Positions 39,110 through 47,607 of a DNA stretch of 64,000 nucleotides are shown here, piece after piece. Positions within the stretch are counted from its first letter, which is position 1. The number at the start of each line of letters is the position of its first letter. The stretch comes from DASXUX01 sp036504595. GTDB lineage: Bacteria; Planctomycetota; SZUA-567; H5-PLA8. The stretch lies in contig DASXUX010000053.1 of the NCBI GenBank assembly GCA_036504595.1, positions 124,001-188,000 on the forward strand, given 5' to 3'. Below the pieces are notes generated by a model, which was not told where the DNA came from, did no database searches, and saw only the letters and a list, made by a program, of their open reading frames with translations. A program made the position numbers and the translations under genes.

Positions 39110-39964
39110 TCATAAGCTCCGCCTGTCCCGCCACACGCTCCAGACCAGCCCGACTGAGAACACGACCGTCAGCCAGAACTCCGGGAGCCAGGCGATGCCC
39201 CACCAGTATTCGGGGCGGCGGCGGTGCCAGATGTACGCCTGTTCTGCTCCCTCGCCATCCGTCACAATCCAGTCGCCGTCATCGGAGATTGCGCCGCGCC
39301 ACCTAACCTTATTTCCGTGGGGCATCAAAACGGCGAGCCACGTACCTTCGGGGCTGTCGGGACTTGAGTAAAGGTAAACACCTAATGCTCTCCACATTAT
39401 TGCTCGGCCATCCCTGGCCTCGCAGGGATTCCTGCTAAACCATGGTTCGTTCTTCGGGAACTGCTCAGCGCGATATCCGCGTTTTGCGCCCTCTTCGGTC
39501 GGAGAAAACGATTTGCCATCGCCTGTTGCGATTGGCAGCGTCGTCCATGCTCGCATATCCCAAAGCAAACCGTCCTCGGGACCGAGATCCGCCAAGCGGC
39601 TGCCCGGCTTCGGCCTGAGGAGAAACAGCCAGCGGCTATCAGTGCTCCAAAAAGGAGGGTAAACGTAGTCCCATGCAAGCTCGTGTCTGGCGATGACACG
39701 ACCCTTGTTGCAGTCCACCACCGTTACTGTCTTGCGTGAGAACCCGACATAATTTCCGTCGGGCGAAAATGAGGGGAATTCACAGCCGCCTGTTTCAACG
39801 GCGCAATGGATCACCCACGGTTCCCACCGCCACCACAATCCCATGCCGCTGCCGATCAGCAGCACGCCGATCACCAGCGTGCGCAGCGAGAAGCGCAGCC
39901 AGCGGCGTCTCGCAGGCGGGGCCTGAGTGGGCGCGGGCGTGGTCTGGGCTGTGGTGTCGTCCAT
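39110..39964 (-). CDS. membrane-anchored hypothetical protein, beta-propeller-like
   Basis: 284 aa. Seen: a Pro/Thr-rich N-terminus, an Arg cluster and a membrane helix (RRWLRFSLRTLVIGVLLIGS, a phrase typical of planctomycete proteins), a periplasmic part with WD40/TolB-like strand phrases (CEFPSFSPDGNYVGFSRKTV, YPPFWSTDSRWLFLLRPKPG, RWRGAISDDGDWIVTDGEGA), and a second membrane helix near the C-terminus (FWLTVVFSVGLVWSVW). The function is unknown. The strands suggest a partial propeller that would lie outside the membrane. Confidence 0.65.
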   Translation of the reverse strand: MDDTTAQTTPAPTQAPPARRRWLRFSLRTLVIGVLLIGSGMGLWWRWEPWVIHCAVETGGCEFPSFSPDGNYVGFSRKTVTVVDCNKGRVIARHELAWDYVYPPFWSTDSRWLFLLRPKPGSRLADLGPEDGLLWDMRAWTTLPIATGDGKSFSPTEEGAKRGYRAEQFPKNEPWFSRNPCEARDGRAIMWRALGVYLYSSPDSPEGTWLAVLMPHGNKVRWRGAISDDGDWIVTDGEGAEQAYIWHRRRPEYWWGIAWLPEFWLTVVFSVGLVWSVWRDRRSL

Positions 39965-40338
39965 CGAAGACGGTCGCCCTGGGTGGTTGATACAGGCGCG
40001 GAGCGTATCACGGGGCGGGCGGCGGGTAAAGGCTCACGCGCAGACCAGCAACGGCTTGAGCGCAGCCCTTTCGTCCGGCACGCCGGGCGACGTTTCTCGC
40101 CCTGGAGTGCGGCAGCTTGACACTATCGTCCCGCTCTGGCACCATCCGAGCCCACTTGGTCGGCGCGATTAACAAGGCCACAGAAGTTGAAACGGTGGCA
40201 CGCTGGAAAGTTCGGCACAGGACGACTGTTGCCTCAGCCCGCAGAGCACAATAATCCAATGTGTACTTTTTGAGAAATTTGGCCCCTATACTGGAGCATC
40301 AAACCGTGCGCAGGCACAAATTTCACTGTTCACTCTGG
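39965..40338. other. 374-nt divergent intergenic region
   Basis: Lies between the beta-propeller-like membrane gene (minus) and a small secreted-protein gene (plus). I see no gene, long inverted repeat or member of the window's repeat families in it. A TTGAGA and a TATACT near 40270-40295 are too close together for a standard sigma-70 promoter. Confidence 0.4.
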
Positions 40339-40812
40339 ATGAAATCGCTTCTGCTCGTGGCGCTCTTGTCGGCAGCCGTTTTGGCTGCTGGCAAAGAGGA
40401 CGTACCTTGGGACAAACTGCGGGATGTGGCTGGCCGCTACCTTACTGCGTGTAGTTCCCCTGAGACGGTTAAGGCGCTGAACCAGAAACTCAAAGAGCGC
40501 GTGGCACAGCGGGTCGCCGACAATAGCGTCCTCGACGATGACAGTGCCTTGCGCTCTTTGATGCTCGATTGGGCCGCTGGTAGCGAAGCTGCGATCAAGA
40601 GCAAAGAGGCCAAAGCCCTTACGCAAGCGTGCGTCTACCTCATCGTGTTCCTCGACAAGGGATACCATCTGCCGGGGCAGGTTCAAACTCGTCTGACGCC
40701 GTCCGTGGTCGGCAAGATGATACAGTGCATGGAAGACAAGATCGCGGAACCGCGGGCGCCAAAGCCGGATGTTCCGGAAGTTGATAAGACTGATCGGGTG
40801 AAGCGCAAGTAA
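40339..40812 (+). CDS. small secreted hypothetical protein
   Basis: 157 aa from the ATG at 40339: signal peptide MKSLLLVALLSAAVLAAGKE, then an all-helical, highly charged mature part (DKLRDVAGRYLTACSSPETV, LKERVAQRVADNSVLDDDSA, KGYHLPGQVQTRLTPSVVGK). The frame is open 26 codons upstream to 40261, but a start there would put a hydrophilic stretch before the signal peptide. No family is recognised. The next small gene follows 13 nt downstream, suggesting a two-gene unit. Confidence 0.55.
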   Translation: MKSLLLVALLSAAVLAAGKEDVPWDKLRDVAGRYLTACSSPETVKALNQKLKERVAQRVADNSVLDDDSALRSLMLDWAAGSEAAIKSKEAKALTQACVYLIVFLDKGYHLPGQVQTRLTPSVVGKMIQCMEDKIAEPRAPKPDVPEVDKTDRVKRK

Positions 40813-40825
40813 GCGCGGGACCGTT

Positions 40826-40957
40826 ATGTCAGAGAAAAAACCCAGACCCACAGACAACAAGGACCAGGTGTCCTGCCTGCGTTGCAGCCGGATGTTCTCG
40901 TCGCCGAACAAAAAACACGTCCGGGTTTGCCCGAAGTGCCGAGGCAAACGCCGGTGA
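40826..40957 (+). CDS. 43-aa zinc-ribbon protein
   Basis: ATG at 40826 to TGA at 40957. MSEKKPRPTDNKDQVSCLRC, then SRMFSSPNKKHVRVCPKCRG and KRR. Two CxxC knuckles (SCLRC and VCPKC) 14 residues apart with basic flanks form a classic zinc ribbon of the size seen in small nucleic-acid-binding proteins. It lies 13 nt after the preceding secreted-protein gene and tail-to-tail with a minus-strand gene whose protein also ends in a zinc ribbon. Confidence 0.6.
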   Translation: MSEKKPRPTDNKDQVSCLRCSRMFSSPNKKHVRVCPKCRGKRR

Positions 40958-40970
40958 TTCCCGGCGCATC

Positions 40971-41606
40971 TCAATCGAACACTTTCTCTCCACAATGAGA
41001 ACACCGCCCTGTCTCAGCCGTTTTCTCGCCAAGTGTGAACATCAGGAACCTGTGGCACGACGGACACTTTACGCCCAGCTTCTCGAATCGGCGTCTGCCA
41101 TCGCGCTCCGCCAAAATGCCGAGTTCGAAAAGGACAAAGCACGAACCAAGCTCGTAGAGGATGGGAGTGCGAGCAGGGGTGGTGAAATAAAAGCAAAGTA
41201 GCACGGCCAAGCACGCGATGGCGCATATCATCGCAAAGAAGACGGCGTAGAGGACACCGAATGGAATAACTTGCCGCCGTATTTGTCGCTCGGCAGCAGT
41301 CTGCTGCGCTATGAATTCATCGCGTGTCATGTCAGTTGATAAGCGTAGCAGCGGAGCAGCGACCGGTAAAGGACTTGGCGTGTCGCCCTTTCGCGGCGAA
41401 TGCCTATCCTTGTCTTCAAGCGCGGTCTCCAAAAGGGCTAACGCCTTTTCCCCTCCCAAGCACCCCAACGTGGCAGCAGCCTCCACGCGAACACTGCCAT
41501 CCTTGTCTGCGAGCGCCTTCTCGATAAGCGCCAGTACTTTCTCCTTGCCCACGCACCATAGCGATTGGATGGCAGCCCAGCGCACATGGGATTCCAGATC
41601 TGCCAA
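40971..41606 (-). CDS. HEAT-repeat / membrane / zinc-ribbon hypothetical protein
   Basis: 211 aa. Residues 1-70 are two HEAT/PBS-lyase-type repeats (HVRWAAIQSLWCVGKEKVLA, SVRVEAAATLGCLGGEKALA). A Pro-rich linker and a second Met (MTRDEFIAQQTAAERQIRRQ, 41330) follow, then two membrane helices (FGVLYAVFFAMICAIACLAV, ILYELGSCFVLFELGILAE), and the C-terminus has a zinc ribbon (CPSCHRFLMFTLGE with CSHCGEKVF). HEAT-like sequence continues in frame upstream to about 41700 without a start codon, so the 5' part looks like the end of a decayed HEAT gene fused to an intact membrane/zinc-ribbon gene that may start at 41330. Function unknown. Confidence 0.55.
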   Translation of the reverse strand: MADLESHVRWAAIQSLWCVGKEKVLALIEKALADKDGSVRVEAAATLGCLGGEKALALLETALEDKDRHSPRKGDTPSPLPVAAPLLRLSTDMTRDEFIAQQTAAERQIRRQVIPFGVLYAVFFAMICAIACLAVLLCFYFTTPARTPILYELGSCFVLFELGILAERDGRRRFEKLGVKCPSCHRFLMFTLGEKTAETGRCSHCGEKVFD

Positions 41607-41620
41607 AGCCTTCTCGATGA

Positions 41621-41878
41621 GTGGCAGATCTTCTTCACCGGCTGGTTCGGGATAAGCACATCTGCCGCTGCTCGGCGCAGGCTGTGGCGCTGTACCTGTT
41701 CCTCGTCACCGTCGCGGATGCCGAAGGCTTGAGCTATTACTCAGACGGCTCGCTCACGCGCCTGTTGCCGTTGGACGAGACGGCTGTAGCCCGTGCCCGG
41801 CAGGCACGAAACAGCCTTGGCGGCGGCGAGGTCGGCTCCTGGATCTTTGAATGCAACTGCATCGGCAATTCCCAGTGA
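41621..41878 (+). pseudogene. remnant of a mobile-element-type helix-turn-helix protein
   Basis: The frame encodes LLHRLVRDKHICRCSAQAVA, LYLFLVTVADAEGLSYYSDG and SLTRLLPLDETAVARARQA before degenerating. This phrase (LYLFLVTVADAxGLSYY with a following winged-helix-like SLxxxLxLDxxxLxxAR) occurs in short proteins that I associate with transposon or IS neighbourhoods in Planctomycetota and Deltaproteobacteria; that link is from memory. Both ends are missing, and the 5' part overlaps the HEAT frame on the other strand. Confidence 0.45.
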
Positions 41879-42078
41879 GATCGCTGCCATGTGTTTTTTA
41901 TCCGAGGTCGTTGCTGTCCAGTTGACCTGTCCTGGAGAGGCACTTCGATGCTGTGTATGCGATGCAGCCAAGCGCCGAGAACAGCCAGGTGACGCGCTGG
42001 TAATGCTTTTCTGGTTAATCTGTAAGGTTTTGATCGGTGCCATGATCTATTCAGCAGCGCACGCACAAGGGGGCAGCC

Positions 42079-44478
42079 ATGCAAACGGAGCCCACAGGGT
42101 CCGGCTTGCTCGGTTTCAAAATAATCCGCGTCCGCCGCTCTTGCGGCTCGTCTCGCAGTGCGTCAAAATCCAGGCATACGTCCGTTCCCGTTTTCCCCAG
42201 CAATGAATTCATCACGCACCCCGAGTCGCTCAGCGAGACACCGCCGAATGGCGCACCTGCACTGCCGGAGGATATTTCTCCCCGCTCCCTGGAGCCTCGA
42301 CGCGCACCCAGAGTCTCGCCACGCCGCCGGCCGGCTCACCGAGATCTGCTGAAGGACAAGCTGCTGCTGGCCGCCCCTCGCGTGGAGTATGAAGGCCGGA
42401 TCGTTCCATCGCTGGGCGGCATCCCACTCCTGTCCCGCATTGGCCACGGCGGAATGGGTACCGTTTACTTTGGCATGCACCTGCGGCTCGACAAGGAAGT
42501 CGCCGTGAAGGTCCTGCCATTCCACATGGCGGAACGGGAGCCCGAACTGGTTCAGCGGTTTTACACGGAAGCTCGGGCAGCTACCAAAGTGCAGTCGCCT
42601 CACCTGGTTACGGTGCTGGATGTCAACGAAGACAATGGGCTGCTCTACCTAGTCATGGAGTATATCTATGGCATCGGCGCCGGCGCGTACCTGAAGCGGC
42701 TGCGAAAACGCGGACAGTTCGCTCTCCCGGAGCACCTCGCGCTGGATATCTGCATCGGCGCCGCCAGCGGCCTGGCCGCTGCGCATAAAGAAGGCATCAT
42801 TCATCGCGACGTGAAGCCGGACAACATCCTGATTCCGGCGGACAAACACAGTCGCAGAATTCAATTCGCAGATGCAAAACTCTCCGACCTGGGCCTGGCC
42901 CGTTGCGAGGGATCCTGCAACGAAGTGACGCACTCCGCCGTCAGCATGGGAACCCCCGGCTACATGGCTCCCGAGCAAGGCCTGTCGGCAAAACGGGCCG
43001 GCAAGCCCGCCGATGTGTTTTCCCTTGGGGCCACGTTGTATGCCTTGTTGACGGGTGTGCCGCCATTCTCGGGCGAATCAGTCGTCGAGGCTGTGCTGAA
43101 CGCGCTCCAACAGCAGCACACGCCTCTGGTCAAGATGCGGCCGGATGTCACTTCAGCGACAGCATATCTGGTTGAACGTTGCCTGACCAAAGACCCGGAG
43201 AAGCGCTTTCCCGACGGCACGGCGCTGCTCAACGCGCTGGTGGGTTGCCGCATGTCTCCGAGTGTGGCCGAAGCCGAAGCGCGTGCTGTCGCGGAAGCTC
43301 AGGTACGAAAATCCGAGAAGACCGGTCCAAGCGGCAATGCGAACGACGCACAGGCCCAGACAGCGACAGACGTCGCACGCGTACGCATGGAGGCAAAGGA
43401 AAAGAGAGAACGCGTCGTGCGGCTGGTGCCCGACTATTTGTCCGCACTTCAAGTGCTAAAGGACGGCTGCAGCAAAGACGCAAAGACGCCTGCTCTCCGG
43501 AAACCTGAATCCCGCTACAACGTTGAAGCCATCCGTCGGTGGAAGTTCCGCTTTCAACACTGCGATTCGGTGGTGCTCTGGCTGGGCGTATTGGCTGTTG
43601 CCGTGGCCATTCCGCTCGGCCTGAACGGGGTGATTCCGGTCTGCAAGTACCTGCTTCCACCGGCACTGGCCGTAGCGGGACTGGGCGTGTTTTGGCGCCA
43701 CCGCCTGAAAGCGATCATTGGCATCAGCCTTTGCTGCCTCAGCATTCCGGAAGGCAGCCTTGCGGCCTGGTACTTCAAGCAGCAGGATCGGACCCAGAGG
43801 CAGCAGTTGATGGATGAAGCGACCAGCAGCGTCCTCGAACGCGCGGCCCAGCTTGATGCGGCCGAGAGCGAGGCCGCCGAGAACCAGAGGCGGCGTCATC
43901 AGGAGCAACTCCGCCAAGTCGCCGACGCCGAAGCGGCCCGAAAGGCAGAGGCGCGGCGAGCCGCTGCCGAGTTCGACAGGGAGCAGCGGCGGAAAGAAGC
44001 ACTGCTCCAACAGACTGCGGAGGAGAAGCAGCGTTTGGCCGAAGAACAACGCCTCGCCAAACTTCGCGACGAGGAAGAGCAAAAACGCAAGCTTCAAGCC
44101 GCCGCAGCGAAAAAACGAGCCGAGGAACAGCGGGCGCTGGATCTGAGCGACGCGAAGGCAGTTTATCGCGAGAAGATGCTAAATCTGGACGCGTGCACTC
44201 CAAAGCTGGAGAACGTTGTGGGCGGCATTCGCGCTGCCAGGGAAGACATTGAAAGTGCACAGATGATCCTCGATCGCATCGATAGTCCGCGCCCGCCGTC
44301 CAAGGAAGAATACGCCAGGGCCGAGAGACGCTTGAAAGAAGCAAAGGAAGAGTTGGCCCGTGAGGTAGCTCTATTGCCCGCGGCCAAAGCCAACGTTGAA
44401 AATGCCACCAAAGAAAAGGAAGCAGCAGCCAAGAGAGTCGATGAACTGGAGCGTGAAGCAACGAACGTCGAACCATGA
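42079..44478 (+). CDS. eukaryotic-type Ser/Thr protein kinase (PknB-like)
   Basis: 799 aa. The kinase domain lies at about residues 110-395: glycine loop ISRIGHGGMGTVYFG-type, Lys in DKEVAVKVLPF, catalytic loop IIHRDVKPDNILIP, DLG instead of DFG in LSDLGLARCEG, activation-loop end GTPGYMAPEQGLSAKR, and ADVFSLGATLYALLTGVPPF. Then comes a linker, two to three membrane helices (VLWLGVLAVAVAIPLGLNGV, YLLPPALAVAGLGVFWRHRL, IIGISLCCLSIPEGSLAAWY), and a long C-terminal coiled coil very rich in Ala, Glu, Arg and Lys (residues about 590-799). The kinase is cytoplasmic. The coiled coil probably lies outside or oligomerises. Its substrates are unknown; FHA proteins such as the one at 56157 read phospho-Thr. 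Confidence 0.93.
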   Translation: MQTEPTGSGLLGFKIIRVRRSCGSSRSASKSRHTSVPVFPSNEFITHPESLSETPPNGAPALPEDISPRSLEPRRAPRVSPRRRPAHRDLLKDKLLLAAPRVEYEGRIVPSLGGIPLLSRIGHGGMGTVYFGMHLRLDKEVAVKVLPFHMAEREPELVQRFYTEARAATKVQSPHLVTVLDVNEDNGLLYLVMEYIYGIGAGAYLKRLRKRGQFALPEHLALDICIGAASGLAAAHKEGIIHRDVKPDNILIPADKHSRRIQFADAKLSDLGLARCEGSCNEVTHSAVSMGTPGYMAPEQGLSAKRAGKPADVFSLGATLYALLTGVPPFSGESVVEAVLNALQQQHTPLVKMRPDVTSATAYLVERCLTKDPEKRFPDGTALLNALVGCRMSPSVAEAEARAVAEAQVRKSEKTGPSGNANDAQAQTATDVARVRMEAKEKRERVVRLVPDYLSALQVLKDGCSKDAKTPALRKPESRYNVEAIRRWKFRFQHCDSVVLWLGVLAVAVAIPLGLNGVIPVCKYLLPPALAVAGLGVFWRHRLKAIIGISLCCLSIPEGSLAAWYFKQQDRTQRQQLMDEATSSVLERAAQLDAAESEAAENQRRRHQEQLRQVADAEAARKAEARRAAAEFDREQRRKEALLQQTAEEKQRLAEEQRLAKLRDEEEQKRKLQAAAAKKRAEEQRALDLSDAKAVYREKMLNLDACTPKLENVVGGIRAAREDIESAQMILDRIDSPRPPSKEEYARAERRLKEAKEELAREVALLPAAKANVENATKEKEAAAKRVDELEREATNVEP

Positions 44479-44498
44479 CAGCGTCAGCTTCAGGCGAG

Positions 44499-44572
44499 GT
44501 TACGCAATGCCCCAAATTGCGTAACAAATATTAAGTTGATATTTGGGTATCCCGACGGTATATATTTGGGTA
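44499..44572. terminator. 9-bp-stem hairpin and paired ATATTTGGGTA repeats
   Basis: GTTACGCAA (44499-44507) pairs perfectly with TTGCGTAAC (44517-44525) 20 nt after the kinase stop. There is no T-run, so termination is not certain. Directly behind, ATATTTGGGTA occurs twice (44539-44549 and 44562-44572), 23 bp apart, about two helical turns, as in a paired operator. The rest of the gap to 44772 shows a GTGACGCGTGACGGGTGGCG repeat (near 44718). Confidence 0.45.
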
Positions 44573-44772
44573 GAGATCGTGCCGAAACATATTGATCTCG
44601 GACCGGCGTGATTGCGCTGGCGAGGGAAACCGGGCGAGTCTCGAATATCGCAGGACTGATCCACGATTTTTCAATGAACGCCAGGACGTGACGGAGCCGT
44701 CGTGTGCTTACACGGCGTGACGCGTGACGGGTGGCGGGTGGAGAGGTTGGCGATGAAGTGGAGGGCAGAGGT

Positions 44773-45894
44773 ATGAACGAAAGTCGGCAGGAGGCAGCGG
44801 CAGTAGGCAGAAGTGACGGCACGGAACGGAATTGCGGCGCTGCCGCAAACCTAACCCCCCGACCCCCTTCCCTCGAAGGGAAGGGGGAGAACGGAAAAAT
44901 GGATGATGGCACGGGCAGGACTGCCCGTGGCACACAAACCACGTTGGATGGGAAGACTGGGAAAGAGGGGAAGTATGGGTTGACGGCTGAGGAACTGAAG
45001 GCGCCGTGGACGGCGATGTTCTCGGGCGGGGTCGTGAAGATGTGGGGCGCTCGGCAGGCGGTGATGGCGCAGGAAGTGGAGGGGCTGACGGACATCCGCG
45101 AGCCCGTTTTGTACGAGAAGGAGTGCGAGGAGTTCGGTGAGGACGAGGCGGCGCGGCTGCAGGATGCGCGCGAAGAAAAGCGGGAGCGCGCCGCGCGGCT
45201 GCTTTCGGTGCCGCTGTGGCAGCAGATCTCGGGATTGATTCCTGGCGACGAAGAGCACATGAGTCCGCACGAGCGGGCGGGGCGGATGCTGTTGCTCGTG
45301 AAGAAAGCCGAGGGGCTGCTGCGCTACGAGTTGAAGTACGCTCGGGAACATAAGAGCGAACTCGATGAGATGGGATTCAGGACTTACCTTTGGGATCCGT
45401 TGCGGACGGTTTGCTTTCACCTGGGGATTTCGCAGCGGAGGTTGACGAGCTACTGCAAAGAACTGACGGGGATGTCGGCGATTGAGATGGTGGATCGGAT
45501 GAAGGCGGAGGGGGTGCGAGAACGGATGCGCGATGAGCTACGAAAGTTCATAAAGCTCACCGCGGAGGACGCGGAGGACGCAGAGGAACGGATTGGGGAC
45601 AAAGCAGACCGGGTCTTTGCGGAGTTGAAGAAGTCGCGGAGGGATGGGCGGTGGCATCGGACTACCTGGGCGATGGGGATGGGGTTCTCCTCTTACCAGA
45701 GATTTTTCAGGGCGTGTTTGTTGTGCTTTGGGAAAACGCCGCATGAAGTGGAGATGGAATTGATCGAGGAGATTTTGAAAGAGGCGGAGCGCGAAGTGGG
45801 AGGCGTGGCTACGGGGACGGCGGTGGCGGTGAAGAAGAGCGAGGGCGAGGAACAGCGAGAAGAGAAACGCGAGGCAGGAGTTTCGGTGACGTAG
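44773..45894 (+). CDS. AraC-type HTH protein interrupted by in-frame repeats
   Basis: 373 aa from the ATG at 44773. Residues about 195-255 (WDPLRTVCFHLGISQRRLTS, YCKELTGMSAIEMVDRMKAE) resemble the first AraC helix-turn-helix. A second (WAMGMGFSSYQRFFRACLLC, FGKTPHEVEMELIEEI) lies about 45 residues later, with the GFSSxxxFxRxF...GxTPxE phrase. Between them sits the family C repeat product KLTAEDAEDAEER, and in the N-terminal part the family D product NLTPRPPSLEGKGE. No ligand-binding domain is recognised in the N-terminal half (PWTAMFSGGVVKMWGARQAV). Probably a DNA-binding protein, or a decayed one that tolerates insertions. No obvious target. Confidence 0.55.
   Translation: MNESRQEAAAVGRSDGTERNCGAAANLTPRPPSLEGKGENGKMDDGTGRTARGTQTTLDGKTGKEGKYGLTAEELKAPWTAMFSGGVVKMWGARQAVMAQEVEGLTDIREPVLYEKECEEFGEDEAARLQDAREEKRERAARLLSVPLWQQISGLIPGDEEHMSPHERAGRMLLLVKKAEGLLRYELKYAREHKSELDEMGFRTYLWDPLRTVCFHLGISQRRLTSYCKELTGMSAIEMVDRMKAEGVRERMRDELRKFIKLTAEDAEDAEERIGDKADRVFAELKKSRRDGRWHRTTWAMGMGFSSYQRFFRACLLCFGKTPHEVEMELIEEILKEAEREVGGVATGTAVAVKKSEGEEQREEKREAGVSVT
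45561..45592. repeat. Family C repeat between two HTH halves
   Basis: CACCGCGGAGGACGCGGAGG followed by ACGCAGAGGAAC, read in frame as AEDAEDAEE. This is the same family as at 13143-13176 and 17607-17700. Confidence 0.8.
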
Positions 45895-46433
45895 CGAGAA
45901 CGAAGGCAGGGCTCAGTTTTGCGATTCGGGCTGGGGTTGGTGAGACTGGCGGGGGGAAGGTGTTGGGCGACACGAAAATTGGGGCGCGAAAGACGAGAGT
46001 TGACGGGAGCGCGAACGAGATTTGGTGGTGCAGGGCGGGGCGGCATCGGTCTAGCTCGGCCAGCAAACGGAAAAGGCGCTGGCCGATCTAGACCGATGGC
46101 ACCCTTCGAAGGGCGCAAGGCGAGGTCGGGCAGGCAAGGGGAATGTGCACGGAGGTGCAGGGGCGGACACGACGAAACGAACCTAACCCCCCGGCCCCCT
46201 TCCCTCGGAGGGAAGGGGGAGAGGGGGACCGAGGGGCACGCTTGAGTTCGCCGCAAAAAGACGCGGCGAACACAAACGTGCCACCCTGCGGGGGAGAGGG
46301 GAACCGGAGCGGCCGGCGGGGCGGCCGCGCGGTTACGGTCAGGCACCCGTGTTTGAGGATCTTGCCTCGCATCAGCGAAAGTGGTAAAAAGACCGGGACG
46401 CCTGAAAGCACGTTATTGGAGCGGGAATCAGCG
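45895..46433. repeat. 540-nt gap with family D repeat and the second 48-bp palindrome
   Basis: Family D: AACCTAACCCCCCGGCCCCC with TTCCCTCGGAGGGAAGGGGG (about 46179-46225), also found in coding sequence at 44848-44890 and 12337-12380. The palindrome GGCACG ... CGTGCC occupies 46235-46282 (see 2405-2453). A TCTAGACCGATG/CATCGGTCTAG-like inverted pair lies near 46045-46097. No gene is supported; the long open frame there is read through repeats. Confidence 0.65.
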
Positions 46434-47600
46434 TTGAGAATATCTCAGCAATTTTCGGCATGCATCCTACTGCTAGCGTTTGCGATTTCGCACCGCGTGA
46501 CATCCGGCGAACAACCACTCTTTGCACCTCACGGCCTGCCAGTTGGCCCCGTCACTTTTTTCCCCGCGTTGGACTACGGGCTCACCTACACGGACAACGC
46601 CAATCACGGCAGCGGTGTCAGGAAGACCGATCTTCTTCAGGAGTACTTGCCATCCACACAGATTCGGCTGCTGCCCACCGAACTGATCACGCTCAACGTT
46701 AACTATCGTTTTGGCTGGCACGACTACGCAAAGAACGAAGCGCGCGATTATCTCAGCCATGATGCGGGCATGGAATTGCGCCTGAAGAACCTGCTGCTTG
46801 AAAACCTGACCTGGATCTTCGCCGAAGACTATCACCAGACGGGAAACGCCAGTCCGTTGGAAGTGGAGGCCTTAAGCTTCACTCGCTACGAGACGAACTA
46901 TGCTTCGGCGCGACTGGAATACGCCAAAGAACATCTCACCATCAGCGGCACGGCTTACGATGCTTTGCGGAACTACTTTCGTGAAGCGTTTACAGCGGCC
47001 GATTACGAGACGCGCGGCGGCAATGTCCGCGGCGAATATCGTCTGCCCGATACCCATATGTCCATCTATGCCGACGCAGGCTTCGCGCGCACGCTGCATG
47101 AACCGACCAGCGCCGGGGACTACGACACGTACAGGTTTCTAGCGGGCATCAAAGGAACCTTCCGCAGGATAGAGTACCTCGCCGGTGCGGGATGGACGCA
47201 TGCGCAGTTCGTGAACCGGGACGAGCAGCAGGCCGGGCCGGCCGCAGAAATCTCAGTTCGCTACAACCCCCATCGCCGGCTGGAACTGGTCCTGTTTGCC
47301 AACCGGCGCTTGCAGCCGACGACGACAGGGAGCTTGGCGACAGAAACAGACATCAATCTGACGGCTCGTGTGGTGCTGATGGACCGGTTGCGGCTGGTGG
47401 CTGGAGCCATTCGGAATGAAAGCAGCCGATCCCACGGGCCCAGGAGAGTGGGCACCGAAGGCAGTCTTTCGTGTGAATACTACCTCGCGCGCTTTGCCTC
47501 TGTGCAGGGTGGCTACGCACACATTGAACGCACGGACACCAGCATCACGCCAGGTTTCCGGATTAATGAAGCGCGCTTCGGATTCCATTTAGCCTGGTAG
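46434..47600 (+). CDS. outer-membrane beta-barrel protein of the exopolysaccharide locus
   Basis: 388 aa. I choose the TTG at 46434 because GAGCGGG lies about 9 nt upstream and the protein then begins with a proper signal peptide (RISQQFSACILLLAFAISHR, cleavage near SGE); the open frame upstream consists of repeats. The mature part has many alternating amphipathic strands ending in aromatic residues (FFPALDYGLTYTDNANHG, LITLNVNYRFGWHDYAKNEA, YLARFASVQGGYAHIERTDT) and a C-terminal strand FGFHLAW, with Phe/Trp as expected of a barrel. Such barrels at the head of EPS clusters are proposed exporters (EpsX/BBP2-like); export of the polymer is inferred. Confidence 0.7.
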   Translation: MRISQQFSACILLLAFAISHRVTSGEQPLFAPHGLPVGPVTFFPALDYGLTYTDNANHGSGVRKTDLLQEYLPSTQIRLLPTELITLNVNYRFGWHDYAKNEARDYLSHDAGMELRLKNLLLENLTWIFAEDYHQTGNASPLEVEALSFTRYETNYASARLEYAKEHLTISGTAYDALRNYFREAFTAADYETRGGNVRGEYRLPDTHMSIYADAGFARTLHEPTSAGDYDTYRFLAGIKGTFRRIEYLAGAGWTHAQFVNRDEQQAGPAAEISVRYNPHRRLELVLFANRRLQPTTTGSLATETDINLTARVVLMDRLRLVAGAIRNESSRSHGPRRVGTEGSLSCEYYLARFASVQGGYAHIERTDTSITPGFRINEARFGFHLAW

Positions 47601-47607
47601 CAGAGTT

